From assembly GCA_049799955.1 (NCBI GenBank), contig JBARIW010000084.1:1-64000 (forward strand): 64,000 nt of DNA, read 5' to 3'. Every line of letters begins with the position of its first letter. The first letter of the stretch is position 1. Under the pieces are notes generated by a model, which did no database searches, had not been told where the DNA came from, and saw nothing but the letters and a program-made list of their open reading frames with translations. Origin of the DNA: JBGTFE01 sp049799955. Lineage in GTDB: Bacteria; Acidobacteriota; Blastocatellia; Pyrinomonadales; Pyrinomonadaceae. The position numbers were made by a program, and so were the translations under genes. Shown piece by piece: positions 8,912 to 17,663 of this stretch.

Positions 8912-9730
8912 TTAATCGCAGTTTCCGGTGCGAAAATATCCTCGTAAATCACAATCCGTGTTTCCGATTACGAGATTGCAGGCAGTTTCTTTGTCTCTTA
9001 TTTCAAGATTGATGTCTGGTATTGTAATTTTTTTGCTCTCCTTATCTAAGTCATGCTTTTGTTCCATAATCGTTATGCCCTTTCCGTCTAGAATTTCGTA
9101 GTAATAACGAAAATCATCTTCACAGGTATCGTTAGGACAAAAATTGTTGAATGTTATTATATATTTTGTATCTTCTTCATATGGAAAAGGATGTGGAGTA
9201 TTATCAATCTTAAAAACCGCTTTTTCATCATCGTCTATAGTGAAATCAACTCCGATTGCAATTCCTAATTTTCGCCTGTGTAGAAAAGTTCTTGAACTGC
9301 CGTTTTTTAATTTAAAAACGTCGAACACTTTCTCAGACAAAGCTGCCGTATAAAACTCACCTCTCGGAATGGACAAGTAACTCAACGCCATACTTGGGTT
9401 ATCTATTAGTTTGAGAGTGGTGATAAACGGCGGGATAGAATGTAATCCGTCAATGTTTGTAATTTGTTTTAAGTGTTTATTCATGTCTAGCGGAGCAGGA
9501 TGATTAGACCTGATAGGAGCGGAATGTCCCGAACTTTCCTCCAACAGAGCAATCGACATATCTTTTACTTCACCAATGACGCTTTCTCCTGAATTTACCC
9601 CATTCTTACTGACAGAATACGTCAGTTTATGTCTTTGGTCGGCATGAAGAAAAAGCACCTGTAACTCTCTTGTAGTCAAGCGACAATAGGCAAGACCGGC
9701 AATTATAACTGTTATTTTCATATCTGACAT
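8912..9730 (-). CDS. Unknown protein, paralogue of 7763-8611
   Basis: This 272-residue protein of unknown family is clearly homologous to the next gene along its whole length: IIAGLAYC start, LQVLFLH, a YLSIP block, CPNDTCEDDFRYYYEILDG near residue 200, and DKETACNLVIGNTDC...YF...C at the end. The two differ mainly in the segment between about residues 50 and 90. It has no signal peptide or membrane helix. It starts 35 bases after the CHAT gene with a good AAGGAG site, so it is very likely co-transcribed with the sigma factor and CHAT protein. Tandem duplication with a conserved cysteine pattern points to a shared, selected function that I cannot name. Confidence 0.6.
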   Translation of the reverse strand: MSDMKITVIIAGLAYCRLTTRELQVLFLHADQRHKLTYSVSKNGVNSGESVIGEVKDMSIALLEESSGHSAPIRSNHPAPLDMNKHLKQITNIDGLHSIPPFITTLKLIDNPSMALSYLSIPRGEFYTAALSEKVFDVFKLKNGSSRTFLHRRKLGIAIGVDFTIDDDEKAVFKIDNTPHPFPYEEDTKYIITFNNFCPNDTCEDDFRYYYEILDGKGITIMEQKHDLDKESKKITIPDINLEIRDKETACNLVIGNTDCDLRGYFRTGNCD

Positions 9731-9765
9731 AATTTTTTCTCCTTAAAATTGTAGTTCCGATAAAG

Positions 9766-12700
9766 CTAAAATTGCGCGTATCCGCCGAGCACGATAAATC
9801 CCGCCCAGTAAAACGGCTCGCGAAAGCCCGGCGTATTCAGCATCTCCAATTGAGCCTGCCGGAGTGCCGAAGCGGTCGGGAGTTTTTTTACCCGCCGGTA
9901 GAAATGAAAATTTTTCATTAATCCGGCAGTTGCGTCAGAATCTACTTTCCACTGACTGGCTACTATGAGTGGAACGCCGAGAGCCAAAAAGGTGCGCCCC
10001 GCGCCAATCATTCCTTCACCTTTGTAATATCCTTCGATTCCTGTCTGACAAGCCGAAAGAACAATCAATTTCGGCTTGTCGAGTTTTTTTTCTGCCAACA
10101 GCTCATAATTTGCGAGACGACTCTCTTTCCCGATTCCCGCAACCAGAAAACTGGAAAATAGCGGGGAAAACTCATTGGTAGTGTAATGCGCAGCAAAATT
10201 CACTACATCGGCTTCCGAAAGTTTTCCCAGCAAATTGCTTTTGGTTGCGTTCTTGTTTAATAAAAGTGTTGGGTTAGGAGGATACAAAGCGGCGATTTCC
10301 CTCGCTTCTCTTTCCGCTGCCGGCAAGTTTTTAAAATTGGGAAATTCCGTTCTGTCAAAAGTTGGATTACCGATGCTTAAAAGATTTTCCTCATCCGATT
10401 GATTTCTTTCGCGGGCATTTTCCGAGCTAATCAGAAAAGCATTAGCGCTCAGAGAAAATGAGAGCTTGTAGTCGGCAACCAAAAAATTTCCTGTTTTGTC
10501 GGACATAAGCGCGACGAAAGGTAAATGAAATAAAATCTTATCGGGAATTAAAAATATGTCTTTGCCCGAATCAATTTGTTCTTCAACCTGGCTGAAAAGA
10601 ATCCGGTAAAGCTTACGAGCTAAATCGGCTTGTTTGGATTGGTCTGTATTTTTAACCGCATCAATAAAGGATGCTGTTTTTTCGGTCAAATCCTCGATTG
10701 AGATGGCGAATGAAAATGTCTGGAAATTTTCCTTCGTAATTAACCAAATCAGGACTTTATCTTGTAATACGGCGTATTGAATTAGTTGAGCTTCGACGGG
10801 CATCTGTGCTTGGATTTCCGATAGCGATAACGGGCTGGCAACCGTATTTTCGGGAAAAACAATCTGCGGTACGCCTTTTATAAATTCAACCTGTCCGCCA
10901 TTTTTCTGCCAATCAAGCAGTGAGCGCGAGCGTGAACTTTCCGAATAATTAAAAGCCTGCTCGGAGTTTCCCCGGCGATATTCATAGTCAATCGCTAAAT
11001 CATACACGCTTTGCGCGTCATTAAAAAAACTGTTTCGATTTGACTCTTCCAGGATTTGATTTCTGTAATTTTCAAACAAACGCAAAAGCTCGGGTAAAAC
11101 CAGCTGAACCGCTTCGTCATTATTACCGGCTAAATAGCAGAGCAATCGCCCCTTTTCTGCTTCATACCGGTATGGCTGGAATTCCATCGAACCATAAATT
11201 TCGATTACATTATTGTAATTAGATAAAGCGTCCTGATAATCTCCTTTTTCCAATTCCAAATCAGCCAATTGCAAATAGGCGAAAGCGATTGCCTTTTGCC
11301 CGCCTTCCTTTTCGGCTGCCTTTCGACATTTTTCCGCAAATTCAAATGCCTGTTCGTATTTTTTCAGCGCCCCGTAAATTCTGCTTAAATTTGCCGAAGA
11401 GAATTTTTCAAATGAAGTTTCTCCAACCTCTGTTTCATTCAATTCAATCGCCTCTTTTTCAAAGGGAACTGCTGCTTCATACATCTTCATTTTATAAAAC
11501 AAAAGAGCAATACGTTCATAATCACGACATTTTTGGCGCAAACTGTATTCGGGCGAATCAATCACCGCCAGAACTTTTTCCATATTGGCGAACGCTTTTT
11601 GATACTGATTTATCATAATTTGAGTGTCCGCCATAAAGGAATATGTCTTTTGAGTATTGTAAAAATCGAATGTTTCTAAGGACATTTTCAAGGATAACTC
11701 GCTATAATCAAGCGACTTTGAAACTTCATTCGAGGTTGAGGTATTAACCGAAAACCAGTAGGCAGCTTGTGCTAAAAGCCATTTGTAATTCTCCTTCTCG
11801 CAAATTTTAAACAGCTTGATTAAGCGTTCGTTGCTTTCATTGAGTTTATTGATACGATAAGCGAAATATACCAACCAATAATCACATAACAGCGCTTCCC
11901 AGACATTTCCTGCTTTATCAAAAAGCTCGCGGGCTTGGCTGAACGCTTCATATGCCGCCTCGTTCTTGTTAACCTTATTCTTATCCTTAGAAATTTGATA
12001 GCCGCTCTTAACCAACTCCTGCGCTTTCTGCAAAACTTTTAGGTTTTCTCCCGAAGCGAGCGCGTAATATTGTGCGATTTCCGCAAAATATTTATCGCCG
12101 GACTTTTTCTTTTCCAAGTCGCCGACATATTTTAAAGCATCCAGATACTCCCGTTTCTCAGCGCCTTCCTTCTCTACAAACAAAAAAGCAAGCTGTTGTG
12201 GTATTAGCTTGCTTTCTATCATTTCCCGGTTGCGACTCACGATTTGGTATGCTTTTTCGCCATCTCTCTCTCTGTAAGCCGATAAAAATTCCTGCAAAAT
12301 ACCGCCTGCCGTTTTGCCCGGTATTTGGCTTGTTTCGAGAATTTTAAGATTTCTACGCGCTTCCTCCGCCCATCGTGAATCCGCATCGAGTTTCAAATAT
12401 TCCTGCCACGCCTCACGCGCTCGATTCGTCAGCTTCATTTCTTGCAAAACGAGGGCTTTATTAAAATATGCCTCCGGTAATTCGGGATTTAATTCGATGG
12501 CTTTTTCAAAATTTACCAACGCTTTTCCCTGCAATTTCAGGTTCTCTCCGTCGAGATTTTGCGTGTCGTTTTTACTTAGCTCTAGTTGAGCGACGCCTAA
12601 ATCATTAAGAATTTTTGAGTTCTTTGGTGCAATCTGCCCGGCTTTTTCCAATTGCTTAACAGCTTCGTCAAATTCTTTTTTTGCCAGATATAATCGCCCA

Positions 12701-13344
12701 AGAACTTGAAAATTTTCAGCGTTCGGGTTTTTTTTACTTTCATCAATTAAAGTGTTTTCGGCAAGATTGAGTTCGTTAATGTCAATTTTACTTTCCGTTT
12801 CGCCCCGAACGTCCTTAAAGGGAGCATAAACAAAGTCTGTAATGCGTGATTTTAGCGGACGTTCAAGTTGATAAGTTCTATTGAGCGAAGCCATTTCCTG
12901 CTCCGCGACCGAAGAACGCAGGTAGAAATACCAGATAGAGAAGGATGCAAAAACGATGACTAAGAAACCGGTAGCTGCCGCCAGAGGCGAAGCGAAAAGT
13001 GATTTGAAAATTGACTGAAAATTCTTTCTTTCTTTTATCTTTGGTTCAACTTTCAGGGAAGTTTCCTGCTGGTCAACATATTTTCTTAATGCCAGCGCAA
13101 ATTTTACTTTTTCGCGTCTTTCGTCAGAAATTAAAAATTTTTTCTTGAAATCTTGCTGCTCGGCGGAAGTTAATTCCTTGTCCACATATTCTTGAACTAA
13201 TTCCTCTTCCTGCCTGAGAAGTTCCTCAAAATATTTTTTATCAAGCATTATTCGTTCCTCAATTTTCTCTATTTCGGTTTGAAGAATGATTTTTCCAAGT
13301 AAATACTTTCTAATTTCTGTTTTCTCTTCCGTGTTTTCCAACAT
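9766..13344 (-). CDS. Membrane anti-sigma-like / TPR / CHAT protease fusion
   Basis: The domains of this 1192-residue protein are as follows. Residues 1-95 are helical and resemble the cytosolic part of anti-sigma proteins that pair with ECF factors in Acidobacteria (LLRQEEELVQEYVDKELTSAE). Residues about 118-142 form one transmembrane helix. A long array of tetratricopeptide repeats runs from about 160 to 850. A C-terminal CHAT (caspase-like) domain follows. Both CHAT catalytic residues are present: His1053 in NFAAHYTTN and Cys1099 in LSACQTG. The single helix puts the sensor end and the protease end on opposite sides of the membrane. The gene follows the sigma gene after 35 bases. A plausible model is that TPR sensing controls proteolysis and release of the sigma factor. 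That is inference. Confidence 0.85.
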   Translation of the reverse strand: MLENTEEKTEIRKYLLGKIILQTEIEKIEERIMLDKKYFEELLRQEEELVQEYVDKELTSAEQQDFKKKFLISDERREKVKFALALRKYVDQQETSLKVEPKIKERKNFQSIFKSLFASPLAAATGFLVIVFASFSIWYFYLRSSVAEQEMASLNRTYQLERPLKSRITDFVYAPFKDVRGETESKIDINELNLAENTLIDESKKNPNAENFQVLGRLYLAKKEFDEAVKQLEKAGQIAPKNSKILNDLGVAQLELSKNDTQNLDGENLKLQGKALVNFEKAIELNPELPEAYFNKALVLQEMKLTNRAREAWQEYLKLDADSRWAEEARRNLKILETSQIPGKTAGGILQEFLSAYRERDGEKAYQIVSRNREMIESKLIPQQLAFLFVEKEGAEKREYLDALKYVGDLEKKKSGDKYFAEIAQYYALASGENLKVLQKAQELVKSGYQISKDKNKVNKNEAAYEAFSQARELFDKAGNVWEALLCDYWLVYFAYRINKLNESNERLIKLFKICEKENYKWLLAQAAYWFSVNTSTSNEVSKSLDYSELSLKMSLETFDFYNTQKTYSFMADTQIMINQYQKAFANMEKVLAVIDSPEYSLRQKCRDYERIALLFYKMKMYEAAVPFEKEAIELNETEVGETSFEKFSSANLSRIYGALKKYEQAFEFAEKCRKAAEKEGGQKAIAFAYLQLADLELEKGDYQDALSNYNNVIEIYGSMEFQPYRYEAEKGRLLCYLAGNNDEAVQLVLPELLRLFENYRNQILEESNRNSFFNDAQSVYDLAIDYEYRRGNSEQAFNYSESSRSRSLLDWQKNGGQVEFIKGVPQIVFPENTVASPLSLSEIQAQMPVEAQLIQYAVLQDKVLIWLITKENFQTFSFAISIEDLTEKTASFIDAVKNTDQSKQADLARKLYRILFSQVEEQIDSGKDIFLIPDKILFHLPFVALMSDKTGNFLVADYKLSFSLSANAFLISSENARERNQSDEENLLSIGNPTFDRTEFPNFKNLPAAEREAREIAALYPPNPTLLLNKNATKSNLLGKLSEADVVNFAAHYTTNEFSPLFSSFLVAGIGKESRLANYELLAEKKLDKPKLIVLSACQTGIEGYYKGEGMIGAGRTFLALGVPLIVASQWKVDSDATAGLMKNFHFYRRVKKLPTASALRQAQLEMLNTPGFREPFYWAGFIVLGGYAQF

Positions 13345-13379
13345 CTTAAAAAGTTTCTAATTATATATGCTAATTTCGA

Positions 13380-13955
13380 TTAAAATGTTTCAGCAAAATG
13401 TTTCTGCACACAGCTTAAAACACATTTTTGCAACACCGCTCTCAACCGTAATGCCCGAACACGCAAAGTCTGGTTTGAAATTCCAAGAATTTGCTCCATT
13501 CTTTTTCGCTGTTCTATCTTGGAATGCTTATCACTCTGATAATACGCAATAATCAATTGATGTTGAGCGGGCGGCATTTTCGCCAGACACTTATCCAGAC
13601 ACTGGTAATAAACCTCAGAATCTTCATCGGTGGTTTCTTCTTTGACAAGCGTGGGCGGCAATTCTTCGCTTCTGGGTTTTCTTGAATACTCTAAAAATAC
13701 TTTTTTGGCGACGGCATAAAAATACAGCGCAGGCTCGCCTTGATAGGTTTCGGCGAGACTTTTAATTTTGACCGTTACCCGGTCAATTGTCTCATCAGCC
13801 AGTTCTTCCGCCTCATAACAACCTCTAGTGTAGAAGATTTTTGTTAATCGTTGACGGATTGATTCATATTTCTGACCTGCTGCCTCCCGGTCTTTGTGAA
13901 GCCAGTTAAGCATTTTTTCGAAATTGTCTTGGCTGATTTCAGATACTTTAGACAT
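13380..13955 (-). CDS. ECF-type RNA polymerase sigma factor
   Basis: This 191-residue protein has the layout of a group-4 sigma factor. Region 2 contains IRQRLTKIFYTRGCYEAEELADETIDRV, typical of the Acidobacteria/Planctomycetes ECF branch. A short acidic linker follows, then region 4 with a helix-turn-helix (ILGISNQTLRVRALRLRAVL). It directs RNA polymerase to a small regulon when freed from its anti-sigma partner. The next gene encodes an N-terminal anti-sigma-like region fused to TPR-CHAT, which is the expected partner. This gene is first in the leftward operon, so it may drive its own transcription along with the CHAT gene and the two paralogues. No target promoter could be assigned from this window alone. 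Confidence 0.85.
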   Translation of the reverse strand: MSKVSEISQDNFEKMLNWLHKDREAAGQKYESIRQRLTKIFYTRGCYEAEELADETIDRVTVKIKSLAETYQGEPALYFYAVAKKVFLEYSRKPRSEELPPTLVKEETTDEDSEVYYQCLDKCLAKMPPAQHQLIIAYYQSDKHSKIEQRKRMEQILGISNQTLRVRALRLRAVLQKCVLSCVQKHFAETF

Positions 13956-14214
13956 TACGAATCAATAATTTCTTTTATTAAATTCAAAATAGAAAAGTAA
14001 AAACTTTTGTAAAAAACTACGCAATGTTAGAACTGAATGTTTCAGTGAAGTCTATGCTGAGTATTGTAAATAAGTCAAGCTAATTCTATTCAAATAAGTG
14101 CATTAACTGCCAAAGCATTATTAACAAAAGTCATACAAATTAATCGGTTTTAGGAAAAACTGAAAATAAGCCTTTTACTGGAAAATAATCAACGCTAATA
14201 AAAGCAATTTCCAG

Positions 14215-14260
14215 AGTTGCGGGCGATTCGCTCTAGCTGGCTGCGCCCGCAACTTTTTTT
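14215..14260 (+). terminator. Orphan intrinsic terminator, GC-rich stem with T-run
   Basis: The arms AGTTGCGGGCG (14215-14225) and CGCCCGCAACT (14244-14254) pair perfectly over 11 bp. A seven-T run follows on the plus strand. No plus-strand gene lies upstream of it until 7673, beyond the leftward operon. It may serve a small RNA, protect the perR-like promoter from antisense read-through, or be left over from a lost gene. Confidence 0.65.
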
Positions 14261-14357
14261 ACTACTTATCTCGGAAAATGCTTTAGGCGGCATTCTCCTG
14301 TCGTGGCGGGTAAACACTCTAAATATTCTTCTATTTTTGCTTTTACTTTATTATCAA

Positions 14358-14386
14358 TTGACATTTTTTATAATTAGAATTATTTT
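14358..14386 (+). promoter_or_regulatory. perR-like promoter with Fur/PerR-type palindrome
   Basis: A consensus -35 TTGACA (14358-14363) lies exactly 17 bases before TATTTT (14381-14386). Inside the spacer is ATAATT-AG-AATTAT (14370-14383), a perfect 6-2-6 palindrome resembling the AT-rich PerR/Fur box. Autorepression of the regulator, and possibly of katG downstream, is the natural reading. Confidence 0.6.
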
Positions 14387-14415
14387 AAATCCAATCTAAG
14401 TTCATAAATCATGCA

Positions 14416-14808
14416 ATGAAAAATGTCGAAAGTTTAGGATTTACGAAACAGCGCCAAGCTGTTTTCCGGGTGATCCGCGAATCGGACGAGCATCTGACTG
14501 CCAACGAGGTCTTTGAGGATGCCCGCCGACTTCTGCCGGGAATCTCTTTTGCGACCGTTTACAATTCTCTGCGCTACCTGAAGAACGAGGGGCTAATCGG
14601 CGAGATTCGGTTCGGCACTGACTCCACGCGTTACGACCCCAAACTAACGCGGCACGACCACGCGCTCTGCAACAAATGCGGAAAGCTGGTCGATTTGGAG
14701 CTGCCGCTTCCGGACGGACTGCTTGAAGAAGCAGCCGAGCGCTCGAAATTCGAAGCCGAATCGATTGAATTCACTCTGCGTGGTTTATGCCCTGAGTGTA
14801 GCAAATAA
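14416..14808 (+). CDS. perR: Fur-family regulator, PerR-like
   Basis: This 130-residue protein has the Fur layout. A winged-helix DNA-binding part lies at about residues 8-75 (FTKQRQAVFRVIRE, FATVYNSLRYLKNEGLI). A metal-binding dimerisation part follows, with HDHALCNKC and a C-terminal CPEC, giving the paired CxxC structural zinc site and a His-rich regulatory site. PerR members sense peroxide by metal-catalysed histidine oxidation and repress catalase genes. The catalase-peroxidase gene starts 92 bases downstream in the same direction, which supports PerR over Fur or Zur. No other iron or zinc uptake gene is nearby. The ribosome site is weak. A palindrome in its own promoter suggests autoregulation. 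Confidence 0.8.
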   Translation: MKNVESLGFTKQRQAVFRVIRESDEHLTANEVFEDARRLLPGISFATVYNSLRYLKNEGLIGEIRFGTDSTRYDPKLTRHDHALCNKCGKLVDLELPLPDGLLEEAAERSKFEAESIEFTLRGLCPECSK

Positions 14809-14900
14809 AAAAATGACAGCATTTCAAGGCTGAGCTGGAACGAGCAACGTAAATTTGTTCCGAAAAAAATCTAAATAATAATTCAAAAGGTAAATCAAAA

Positions 14901-17237
14901 ATGGGAAATAACGAAAATAACAAAGAACATACGACAACGTCAGAAAGTCCGGTTTTGGATACTAACGAACCAAGCCGATGTCCGTTCACGGGCGGAGCGA
15001 TAAAGTTCACGACCGAAAGCAGCCGCTCAAACCATGATTGGTGGCCGAAGATGTTGAATTTGAACATACTTCGACAGCACTCCAAGAAATCCGATCCGAT
15101 GGGCGAGGATTTCAACTACGCGGAGGAATTCAAGACTCTCGATTACGCGTCCCTTAAGAATGACCTTGCGGCGCTGATGACCGACTCGCAGGATTGGTGG
15201 CCCGCTGATTTCGGACATTATGGACCATTGTTTATTCGCATGGCTTGGCATAGCGCCGGAACGTATCGCATCGGCGACGGTCGCGGCGGCGGCGGTCGCG
15301 GACAGCAGCGTTTTGCACCGCTCAACAGCTGGCCCGACAATGTCAGCCTCGACAAAGCGCGCCGGCTATTGTGGCCTATCAAACAGAAATATGGACGAAA
15401 GATTTCCTGGGCTGACCTGATGCTCCTCACGGGCAACGTCGCGCTGGAAACAATGGGCTTTAAGACGTTCGGCTTCGGCGGCGGTCGGGAAGACGTGTGG
15501 GAGCCCGATCAGGATATTTACTGGGGCGCCGAACTGACGTGGCTGGGCGGCGACATTCGCTACAAACATGGTTCTGAAGGCGTCGACAAGGACGGCGGCG
15601 TGCTCGTGTCGGACGACGATGCTGACGGAGATATTCACAGTCGTAAGCTCGAAAATCCGTTGGCTGCGGTGCAGATGGGTCTGATTTACGTCAACCCCGA
15701 AGGACCGGACGGCAATCCCGATCCGATTGCTGCTGCCCGCGACATCCGGGAGACGTTCGGTCGCATGGCGATGAACGACGAGGAAACCGTCGCGCTGATC
15801 GCCGGCGGTCATAGTTTCGGCAAAACACACGGTGCTGCCGATTCGTCGCACGTGGATGTTGAGCCGGAAGCGGCTGGCATCGCGACGCAGGGCTTCGGTT
15901 GGAATAACAGTTTTGGAACGGGCAAGGGCGGCGATACAATCACAAGCGGTTTGGAAGTGACCTGGACCAGCACGCCGACCCAATGGAGCAACAATTTCTT
16001 CGAGTACCTGTTCGGTTTCGAATGGGAACTTTCGAAGAGTCCGGGCGGCGCTCAACAGTGGGTTGCTAAAGATGCCGACGCGATTATACCGGATGCTCAC
16101 GATTCTTCGAAGAAGCGCGTTCCGACCATGTTGACCACAGACCTGTCGCTGCGGCTAGACCCGGCGTACGAAAAGATTTCGAGACGTTTTCTTGAAAATC
16201 CGGATGAATTCGCCGACGCGTTCGCCCGTGCGTGGTTCAAGCTGACGCACCGCGATATGGGACCAAAAGGACGCTATCTCGGACCGGAAGTGCCCGGGGA
16301 AGATTTAATCTGGCAAGACCCGATTCCCGACGTAACGCATGAACTTATCGACGAACAGGACATCGCCGCGCTCAAGGGTAAAATCCTTGATTCGGGATTA
16401 TCCGTGTCCCAACTCGTATCAACGGCGTGGGCGTCTGCATCGACGTTTCGCGGCTCGGATAAACGCGGCGGCGCGAACGGCGCGCGAATTCGCCTTGTGC
16501 CGCAGAGGAATTGGGAGGTCAACAATCCGTTCCAGCTCGGAACGGTGCTGGCAAAGCTTGAAGGCATTCAAAAAGAGTTCAACGACGCTCAGTCCGGTTC
16601 GATTTTTTCCGGCGAAAAACGGGTTTCGCTTGCCGACCTGATTGTTCTCGGCGGATGCGCCGGCGTCGAAAAGGCAGCTAAAGATGCCGGACATGATATA
16701 ACGGTTCCATTTGTGCCGGGACGCGGCGATGCGTCGCAAGAGCAAACCGAAGTGGATTCGTTCGGGTATCTGGAGCCGCAAGCTGACGGGTTTCGTAATT
16801 ACAAGAAGAGTCATCACAGGACTCCGGCGGAGGAAATGCTGGTTGATAAAGCGCAACTGTTGACTTTGACCGCGCCTGAGATGACGGTTCTTGTCGGCGG
16901 TATGCGTGTTCTTAACGCCAACTTCGACGGTTCACAACACGGCGTTTTCACCGCTGGTCCGGAAACGCTCACCAACGACTTTTTCGTCAATCTGCTCGAT
17001 TTTGGCACTACGTGGAAGGCGACTTCGGAGAACGAGGATGAATTTGAGGGGCGTGATCGCGCGACCGGCGAACTCAAGTGGACAGGCACCCGTGTCGATC
17101 TCATCTTCGGTTCTAACTCAGAGCTTCGGGCAATCGCCGAAGTCTACGGAGCTGATGACGCTCAAGGGAAGTTCGTAAAGGACTTTGTGGCGGCTTGGAG
17201 CAAGGTGATGAACCTTGACCGCTTTGACCTGAACTGA
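14901..17237 (+). CDS. katG: Catalase-peroxidase
   Basis: The 778-residue length and duplicated peroxidase architecture are those of KatG. The active-site block FIRMAWHSAGTYR supplies Arg113, Trp116 and distal His117. Proximal His304 lies in GGHSFGKTHG. The Tyr of the Met-Tyr-Trp adduct is in GLIYVNPEGP, and the Met probably in VGGMRVLNANF. It removes hydrogen peroxide by catalase and peroxidase reactions in the cytoplasm. The N-terminus is longer than in many homologues and has no signal peptide. It lies just after the perR-like gene and ends at a clear terminator, so the pair forms a peroxide-response unit. The gene is visibly richer in GC (many GCC, GGC and CCG codons) than the AT-rich genes on both sides, which suggests a separate origin. 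Confidence 0.97.
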   Translation: MGNNENNKEHTTTSESPVLDTNEPSRCPFTGGAIKFTTESSRSNHDWWPKMLNLNILRQHSKKSDPMGEDFNYAEEFKTLDYASLKNDLAALMTDSQDWWPADFGHYGPLFIRMAWHSAGTYRIGDGRGGGGRGQQRFAPLNSWPDNVSLDKARRLLWPIKQKYGRKISWADLMLLTGNVALETMGFKTFGFGGGREDVWEPDQDIYWGAELTWLGGDIRYKHGSEGVDKDGGVLVSDDDADGDIHSRKLENPLAAVQMGLIYVNPEGPDGNPDPIAAARDIRETFGRMAMNDEETVALIAGGHSFGKTHGAADSSHVDVEPEAAGIATQGFGWNNSFGTGKGGDTITSGLEVTWTSTPTQWSNNFFEYLFGFEWELSKSPGGAQQWVAKDADAIIPDAHDSSKKRVPTMLTTDLSLRLDPAYEKISRRFLENPDEFADAFARAWFKLTHRDMGPKGRYLGPEVPGEDLIWQDPIPDVTHELIDEQDIAALKGKILDSGLSVSQLVSTAWASASTFRGSDKRGGANGARIRLVPQRNWEVNNPFQLGTVLAKLEGIQKEFNDAQSGSIFSGEKRVSLADLIVLGGCAGVEKAAKDAGHDITVPFVPGRGDASQEQTEVDSFGYLEPQADGFRNYKKSHHRTPAEEMLVDKAQLLTLTAPEMTVLVGGMRVLNANFDGSQHGVFTAGPETLTNDFFVNLLDFGTTWKATSENEDEFEGRDRATGELKWTGTRVDLIFGSNSELRAIAEVYGADDAQGKFVKDFVAAWSKVMNLDRFDLN

Positions 17238-17340
17238 TTTTAGCGCCGTCCGGCAAACCGTAGGGGCAAACATTTTCCGTGCAGGTGTAAGCAGGCTTGG
17301 CGCTGCTGAAAAACTTGCCGCATATTTATTTAGAGTTAAG

Positions 17341-17369
17341 AGATGGTCTGGCAACGGACCATCTTTTTT
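17341..17369 (+). terminator. katG intrinsic terminator
   Basis: AGATGGTC (17341-17348) pairs perfectly with GACCATCT (17357-17364) across an 8-base loop, followed by a T-run. It lies about 100 bases after the katG stop. Confidence 0.8.
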
Positions 17370-17390
17370 AATTTCCAACCTCCTTATTTA

Positions 17391-17516
17391 TTAAGCGGCG
17401 ACCGCGACTAAGGCATTGTAGATTTGCTCTTTGGCGGATTTATCTGCCCCGCGAATTGTTTGGATAGTCAAAGGATTAATCCGTCTAAAATTAAATCTTA
17501 ACTTTTTACCGAGATA
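17391..17516 (-). pseudogene. Possible C-terminal remnant of a small unknown gene
   Basis: The minus strand is open for about 41 codons and ends in a protein-like tail (GADKSAKEQIYNALVAVAA, then stop). It begins after an in-frame stop and has no ATG start. It looks like a gene end left after a deletion between katG and the injection-system promoter. It could equally be chance. Confidence 0.3.
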
Positions 17517-17539
17517 TTACGGGCTGAAACAGAATTCAC

Positions 17540-17568
17540 TTGACAATCTAATACTTTGGTATTATGCT
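17540..17568 (+). promoter_or_regulatory. Sigma-70-type promoter of the injection-system cluster
   Basis: TTGACA (17540-17545), a 17-base spacer and TATGCT (17563-17568) form a near-consensus promoter about 95 bases before the first eCIS gene. It is the only good promoter seen ahead of the long co-oriented run of genes from 17664. Confidence 0.6.
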
Positions 17569-17663
17569 GAAAGCGAATTTTGCCAGTGAATAAAATGGGG
17601 TTTATCCGTGCTTTCAGGGTCTAACCTGCTTGTCTTTTTTTTTATTCTTTTATACCAAATTAA

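Larger units (their letters stand above)
13956..14415. other. Divergent intergenic region upstream of sigma and perR-like genes
   Basis: This 460-base AT-rich stretch holds the unlocated sigma-gene promoter, a plus-strand hairpin terminator at 14215-14260 with no obvious gene ending there, and the perR-like promoter and palindrome at 14358-14386. No reading frame of substance is visible. The isolated terminator may end a small RNA starting between about 14000 and 14200. Confidence 0.45.

Noticed and set aside
15366..16100. Long minus-strand frame across katG
   Set aside because: It is a shadow of the GC-rich katG codons in the opposite strand, with no family pattern or start context.
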